Positions 40,388 to 43,565 of a DNA stretch of 43,565 nucleotides are shown piece after piece. Position numbers and translations under genes: made by a program. Source of the stretch: Acinetobacter junii CIP 64.5 (lineage in GTDB: Bacteria > Pseudomonadota > Gammaproteobacteria > Pseudomonadales > Moraxellaceae); contig NZ_KB849653.1 in the NCBI RefSeq assembly GCF_000368765.1, positions 1 to 43,565 of the forward strand. Direction: 5' to 3'. The notes below the pieces were generated by a model. That model had not been told where the DNA came from and ran no database searches. It saw only the letters and a list, made by a program, of their open reading frames with translations. The stretch's first letter is position 1; the number at the start of each line of letters is the position of its first letter.

Positions 40388-40840
40388 TTGACCAATTGTA
40401 TAAGTTATACATAAAAAAATATAGATTTTTATTAAATTATTTTAATCATTTTTACACAAAATTCAGCTAACATTTTATGATTTAATTATCGTTTAAAATT
40501 AAATCATATTTAAATTAATATATTGATTTTTATTAATATATTGTTTTATTTTAATCGTAAAATATATTGATTATTTTTTAGCTTAATGCATTAAAAATAC
40601 GTGATTTGTTTCTATTTTTTCTCTTTTATTTTAATGATTTATTTTTTCTTTGATCAAAAGCTATTCGACTGATTTGCAAAAAATTACATCCCGACGAATG
40701 ACATTTTTCGCTGTACAAAAACGCACCATTATTTTCAGGCAGATTTAAGTTTTATCTGTGCACTTTTAGGGGGCGATTCACGCTATATCAACTTATTTGA
40801 TTGTTATTTAAGGAGAACAGCACTTTTTATTAAATTGAAT

Positions 40841-40857
40841 TGCATTATTTTTGTGCA
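40841..40857 (+). promoter_or_regulatory. NtrC-like binding site
   Basis: TGCATTATTTTTGTGCA differs from TGCACTATTTTGGTGCA at only two positions. It lies about 160 bases upstream of the sigma-54 promoter, a normal enhancer distance. Confidence 0.5.
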
Positions 40858-41003
40858 TTTTTTAGGCGCAACAATGGTAGTGCTTTTTAATAGTTCAGAA
40901 AAATGAACCTTATTAAAGAAAAAATAATATTTCAGCACAGCCAAATGGCGTCGATAGCACTCTTATTGAACAGAAGCTAGATTTAGCAAGCATTTCTAAA
41001 AGT

Positions 41004-41019
41004 TGGCACAGCAATTGCT
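41004..41019 (+). promoter_or_regulatory. Sigma-54 promoter of TorF-like porin 1
   Basis: TGGCACAGCAATTGCT fits the consensus TGGCAC-N5-TTGCA/T, with GG-N10-GC spacing exact. The predicted start of transcription is about 41030, giving a 5' UTR of ~50 bases. Confidence 0.7.
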
Positions 41020-41082
41020 AATTACAAAATGATGCAACTTAAAACATAAATCAGTCGAATATCCATCATGGGGGAGATCAAT

Positions 41083-41853
41083 ATGATGAAATTTGCATGT
41101 AAAGCGATCGCGTTGAGTATTTTTGCTGTGACTTCGACTTTTGCTATGGCCGAAGAAACAAATACTTTATCTCAGTATGGCCTTAGCTTTTCTGGTAATG
41201 CTGCTTTAACTACAGACTACCGTTATCGTGGTATGACACAAACTCAAAGTGATCCAGCATTACAAGGTGGTTTTGCTTTATCTCATTCTTCTGGTTTGTA
41301 TGCAGGGGTATGGGGTTCAAATGTAAATTTTGGTTCTGCTGATCCACATTTGGAGTTAGACCCATATGTAGGTTATGCAACAGAATTACCATTTGCTGGT
41401 AAGCCAAAATTAGATGTTGGTTTATGGTATTACGGTTATCCAAGTGCTTCAGATTTTAACTGGCTTGAGTTATACGCTAAATTAGGATTCAGCAGTGTTA
41501 TTGCTTCTGGTGACAGTCTTTTAGCTGCTGTTAACTACACCAACGACTTCTTTGGTTTAGAAGAAGATGCGTGGTATTTAAACGCAACTTATACTGTTCC
41601 TTTCGCTGATACTGGTTTTGGTGGTGTAGCTAGCGTTGGTTATACTAAAGCTGATGATTACGACTTTAGTGACAACGGTAGTGAAGACGATAACTATGTC
41701 GATTGGAAAGTTGGTGTAACTTATAGCGTGAAATCAGTACCTGGTTTATCAGCTGAACTAGCTGCTGTAGGAACAAACATTGATGCAAATGCGCAACCAT
41801 ATAAACGTGGTGTTGAAACAGGTGCAGTATTTACATTAAACAAAACATTCTAA
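41083..41853 (+). CDS. TorF family putative porin (copy 1)
   Basis: A protein of 256 residues. Signal peptide MMKFACKAIALSIF...FAMA, cut before EET. The mature protein has repeated short beta strands with Tyr/Gly-rich turns (TTDYRYRGMTQTQSDPALQGGF is the family's N-terminal mark) and ends in Phe (NKTF). Predicted outer-membrane barrel; function unknown. A start at 41068 is possible, but GGGGGAG precedes ATG at 41083 and the second copy starts the same way. Transcription probably needs sigma-54. It is paired with a paralogue 340 bases downstream. Confidence 0.85.
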   Translation: MMKFACKAIALSIFAVTSTFAMAEETNTLSQYGLSFSGNAALTTDYRYRGMTQTQSDPALQGGFALSHSSGLYAGVWGSNVNFGSADPHLELDPYVGYATELPFAGKPKLDVGLWYYGYPSASDFNWLELYAKLGFSSVIASGDSLLAAVNYTNDFFGLEEDAWYLNATYTVPFADTGFGGVASVGYTKADDYDFSDNGSEDDNYVDWKVGVTYSVKSVPGLSAELAAVGTNIDANAQPYKRGVETGAVFTLNKTF

Positions 41854-41876
41854 TCATGTAATTGATTGATGCTTTG

Positions 41877-41902
41877 AAAGCCAGCAATTTGCTGGCTTTT
41901 TT
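41877..41902 (+). terminator. Terminator after TorF-like porin 1
   Basis: AAAGCCAGC-AATTT-GCTGGCTTT followed by TTT. Confidence 0.9.
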
Positions 41903-42194
41903 ATCTTTAGTCATTTTATTTTTAATCAATTTGATTGATATTGAGTTAAGTATTACGTGCATCATTGCGCCAGAATGAACGCTTTTTGCTCCAGTTTGGT
42001 TAGGTATTCGATCATTAATTTTGCGACTTAATCATTCTTAAAAATAACCATGCTAACTTGCATATAAATAATTGTTTTATAATAATTTATTAAATTTTGT
42101 ATTGTTATTAATAATGGCATGGCATTTGCAAAATATCTATTGATTCACTTTAAGACTTAAATCATTCAAATGTAAATAAAAAGGGGCAATCAAT
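41903..42194 (+). other. AT-rich intergenic region before TorF-like porin 2
   Basis: There is no gene here. It contains a sigma-54 promoter near its 3' end and a weak NtrC-like half-site (TGCATCATTGCGCCA) near 41959. Confidence 0.6.
42115..42130 (+). promoter_or_regulatory. Sigma-54 promoter of TorF-like porin 2
   Basis: TGGCATGGCATTTGCA: GG-N10-GC spacing is exact, and the -24 element TGGCA and the -12 element TTGCA are good. The predicted transcript start near 42141 gives a ~54-base leader. Confidence 0.6.
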
Positions 42195-42983
42195 ATGATG
42201 AAGTTTGCAGTTCAAGCAGTTGCTTTAGGGGTCGCTACATTCGCTTCGACACTCACTATGGCAGAAGAAAAAAAACTTCCATTTCCAGGTACGATCACGG
42301 GCAATATCAATGTTGTGTCTAGTTATAACTTGCGTGGTATGACCAACTCACCTGAAAGTGATACACCTGCGGTGCAAGGTGGACTTGATTATGCACATGA
42401 TAGTGGTTTTTATTTGGGTTATTGGTTTTCAACATTGACAGCTGCTTATGCAGATTTTAATACCTCACCTACAGACGTGAAGGAAGAAAAGAAGTCATTT
42501 GAAAATGATTTGTATGCAGGATACAAAGGAAAAATCACAGAAGATTTGGGCTATCAAATTGGTGGGACTGTTTATTATTACTATCCAGGCTGGGAATCAA
42601 CGGGTTATGAAACAATTGTCGGGCTGAGCTACAAAGACTTTAATATTACTGCTCAGACATTATTAAATAATGTGACTTTTGGTAATAAAGGTGACACCTA
42701 TTTCTTGGCAACTTATGCACCTAAATTAGCTGGCGGATTTACAGGTAAAGCACAAGTTGCGGCTTATTATTATGGTGATGATGATGAGTACTTGGCTTAT
42801 CAAGCAAAACCAGGTGATGTCACCAAAACAGATTTTGCATTCCGACACGCTACACTAGGTTTATCGCATCCTTTGGGTGAAACTGGCGCAACGTGGAGTC
42901 TAGATTACATTTTTGGCGGTTATACACGTGATGAGACTAAACAGAAAAATAAAGTTGTTTTAGCTTTAGGTTATGCGTTCTAA
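42195..42983 (+). CDS. TorF family putative porin (copy 2)
   Basis: A protein of 262 residues, paralogue of the gene at 41083. Signal peptide MMKFAVQAVALGVATFASTL, cut after TMA. The N-terminal barrel motif is VVSSYNLRGMTNSPESDTPA with VQGGLDYAH, and the last residue is Phe (GYAF). Predicted outer-membrane barrel of unknown substrate. AGGGG lies 8 bases before the ATG. Both copies carry their own sigma-54 promoter, so they are probably induced together, likely under nitrogen limitation. Confidence 0.85.
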   Translation: MMKFAVQAVALGVATFASTLTMAEEKKLPFPGTITGNINVVSSYNLRGMTNSPESDTPAVQGGLDYAHDSGFYLGYWFSTLTAAYADFNTSPTDVKEEKKSFENDLYAGYKGKITEDLGYQIGGTVYYYYPGWESTGYETIVGLSYKDFNITAQTLLNNVTFGNKGDTYFLATYAPKLAGGFTGKAQVAAYYYGDDDEYLAYQAKPGDVTKTDFAFRHATLGLSHPLGETGATWSLDYIFGGYTRDETKQKNKVVLALGYAF

Positions 42984-43031
42984 CTGATTTGAGAAAAAAG
43001 CGACCATTAGGTCACTGCTGTCCCACAAATA

Positions 43032-43565
43032 TCACAAGAAGAACCTCAATTGAGGTTCTTCTTGTTTTCGCCATTTTTTATCAGGCACAAAGAGTGACCT
43101 TAAAAGTTTCCTTTCAAATAAATTGACCTGAATAATTCTCAGTAAACGCTGAACACTCCATCCTTCTTGTGCCATGTGTTTAGCGAAGTTCACCAGCAAA
43201 TAGGCAATTAATGCAATCCATATTTGCGTTTGTATCGCATTGCGGCTTCGACCTAGAAATGACTTCAGTTTTAAATTCTGCTTGATGGCTTTAAAGAATA
43301 ACTCAATCTTCCAGCGGTCTTTATAAATTGCAGCAATGGTGGATGCTGCCAAATGAAAGTTGTTGCTCAGAAATTCGAATGTTCTTTTCTTATCTGTATC
43401 ATAAAACTCTATACGTCTTAATAATTCAGGTGCGCCTCTTTTCTTGGCATGCGCACTGCTCAATTCAATACATTCATCCGCAATAATCCCTTTAGTCTCT
43501 AATACGCTGCGGCTTGATTTAACTTGATAAACTGTCTTTGGGCGTAGCCGGGTTACAAAGCTGAC
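43032..43565 (-). CDS. IS4-family transposase, 3' part
   Basis: Catalytic DDE domain C-terminal part. The YREK signature is complete, with Y-x2-R-x3-E-x6-K in YKDRWKIELFFKAIK. The reading frame runs without a stop to the window edge (last seen codons encode FVTRLRPKTVYQVK), so the gene continues outside. The start chosen by longest M (TTG at 43463) is not a real one. It lies at the end of an insertion sequence whose other end is not in view. Confidence 0.9.
   Translation of the reverse strand, partial: VSFVTRLRPKTVYQVKSSRSVLETKGIIADECIELSSAHAKKRGAPELLRRIEFYDTDKKRTFEFLSNNFHLAASTIAAIYKDRWKIELFFKAIKQNLKLKSFLGRSRNAIQTQIWIALIAYLLVNFAKHMAQEGWSVQRLLRIIQVNLFERKLLRSLFVPDKKWRKQEEPQLRFFL
43035..43064. 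repeat. 30-base palindrome at the transposase 3' end
   Basis: CAAGAAGAACCTC-AATT-GAGGTTCTTCTTG is perfectly self-complementary. It codes for the last residues of the transposase and is followed on the plus strand by TTTTC, so it could also terminate transcription entering the element. Confidence 0.7.

Larger units (their letters stand above)
40340..41082. other. 743-base AT-rich intergenic region between porin genes
   Basis: No gene is supported. It holds the OprD-family promoter (minus strand), a very AT-rich block at about 40440-40680, and a regulatory zone from 40720 to 41030 for the TorF-like gene: an NtrC-like site (40841-40857), two weaker ones (40721-40737, 40759-40775) and a sigma-54 promoter. 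Confidence 0.7.
43005..43565 (-). mobile_element. IS4-family insertion sequence, one end in the window
   Basis: The element includes the transposase gene and at least the bases up to its stop. The near end is somewhere in 43005-43031 (segment CACTGCTGTCCCACAAATAT), but without the other terminal repeat it cannot be fixed. Confidence 0.55.

Noticed and set aside
40440..40680. AT-rich repeats (TTAATATATTG) as a possible origin or iteron array
   Set aside because: The copies are few and irregular, with no DnaA boxes or replication gene nearby; more likely promoter-region DNA of low GC.

Overview
The window is a chromosomal segment of a gammaproteobacterium, very probably Acinetobacter. The 16S/23S genes, the Ile-Ala spacer, the moderately low GC, ParC with Ser84/Glu88, and the gene families (YgiQ, CreBCD, MdtD, OprD-family porin, TorF-like porins, IS4 transposase) all fit. 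Species cannot be fixed from the sequence alone.

Layout. 1-5645: a complete rRNA operon (16S, tRNA-Ile, tRNA-Ala, 23S, 5S, terminator) with recognisable RNase III processing stalks. 5743-8455: a Na+/phosphate cotransporter and cysteine synthase (cysK) with a Fur-like palindrome on its promoter. 8513-10286 (minus strand): two tandem units, each a short hairpin RNA followed by a lytic-transglycosylase lipoprotein gene. 10286-12091: a DUF2938-flavodoxin-DUF2798 operon divergent from a MerR-type regulator. 12187-18464: a phytase-like lipoprotein, an MFS transporter, YgiQ, a DUF2726 protein and a RidA protein. 18805-27006 (minus strand): the creB-creC-creD two-component operon, dinB overlapping a GH25 lysozyme gene, an unknown membrane protein and mdtD. 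27171-35405: a choice-of-anchor lipoprotein behind four Pho-box half-sites, a LOG-family protein, a TerC/CBS protein, YchJ, a TRIC-type channel and parC. 35560-38907: fadD, small membrane proteins and ppa. 39014-42983: an OprD-family porin and two TorF-like porins with sigma-54 promoters. 43032-43565: the 3' part of an IS4-family transposase, cut by the window edge.

Most interesting content. The two RNAs (about 9334-9192 and 10222-10080, minus strand) look like CsrB/RsmZ-type decoys of the translational regulator CsrA. Each has four hairpins presenting CAGGA(U/C/A/G) in the loop, the last being the terminator. The two copies differ by compensatory base changes that keep the stems. Each has an 18-bp palindrome resembling the GacA upstream activating sequence (TGTAAG-N6-CTTACA) at the same distance from a shared promoter block. 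This suggests a Gac/Rsm module, duplicated together with a cell-wall lytic transglycosylase gene. I do not know of a description of it for this genus.

Regulatory signals elsewhere are unusually readable: a four-unit Pho box, three tandem cre-tag-like repeats before creD, -24/-12 promoters with an NtrC-like site before the TorF-like porins, and a SoxR/MerR-type operator. All regulatory assignments are read by eye from sequence and are untested. No prophage, CRISPR array or conjugative element was seen.
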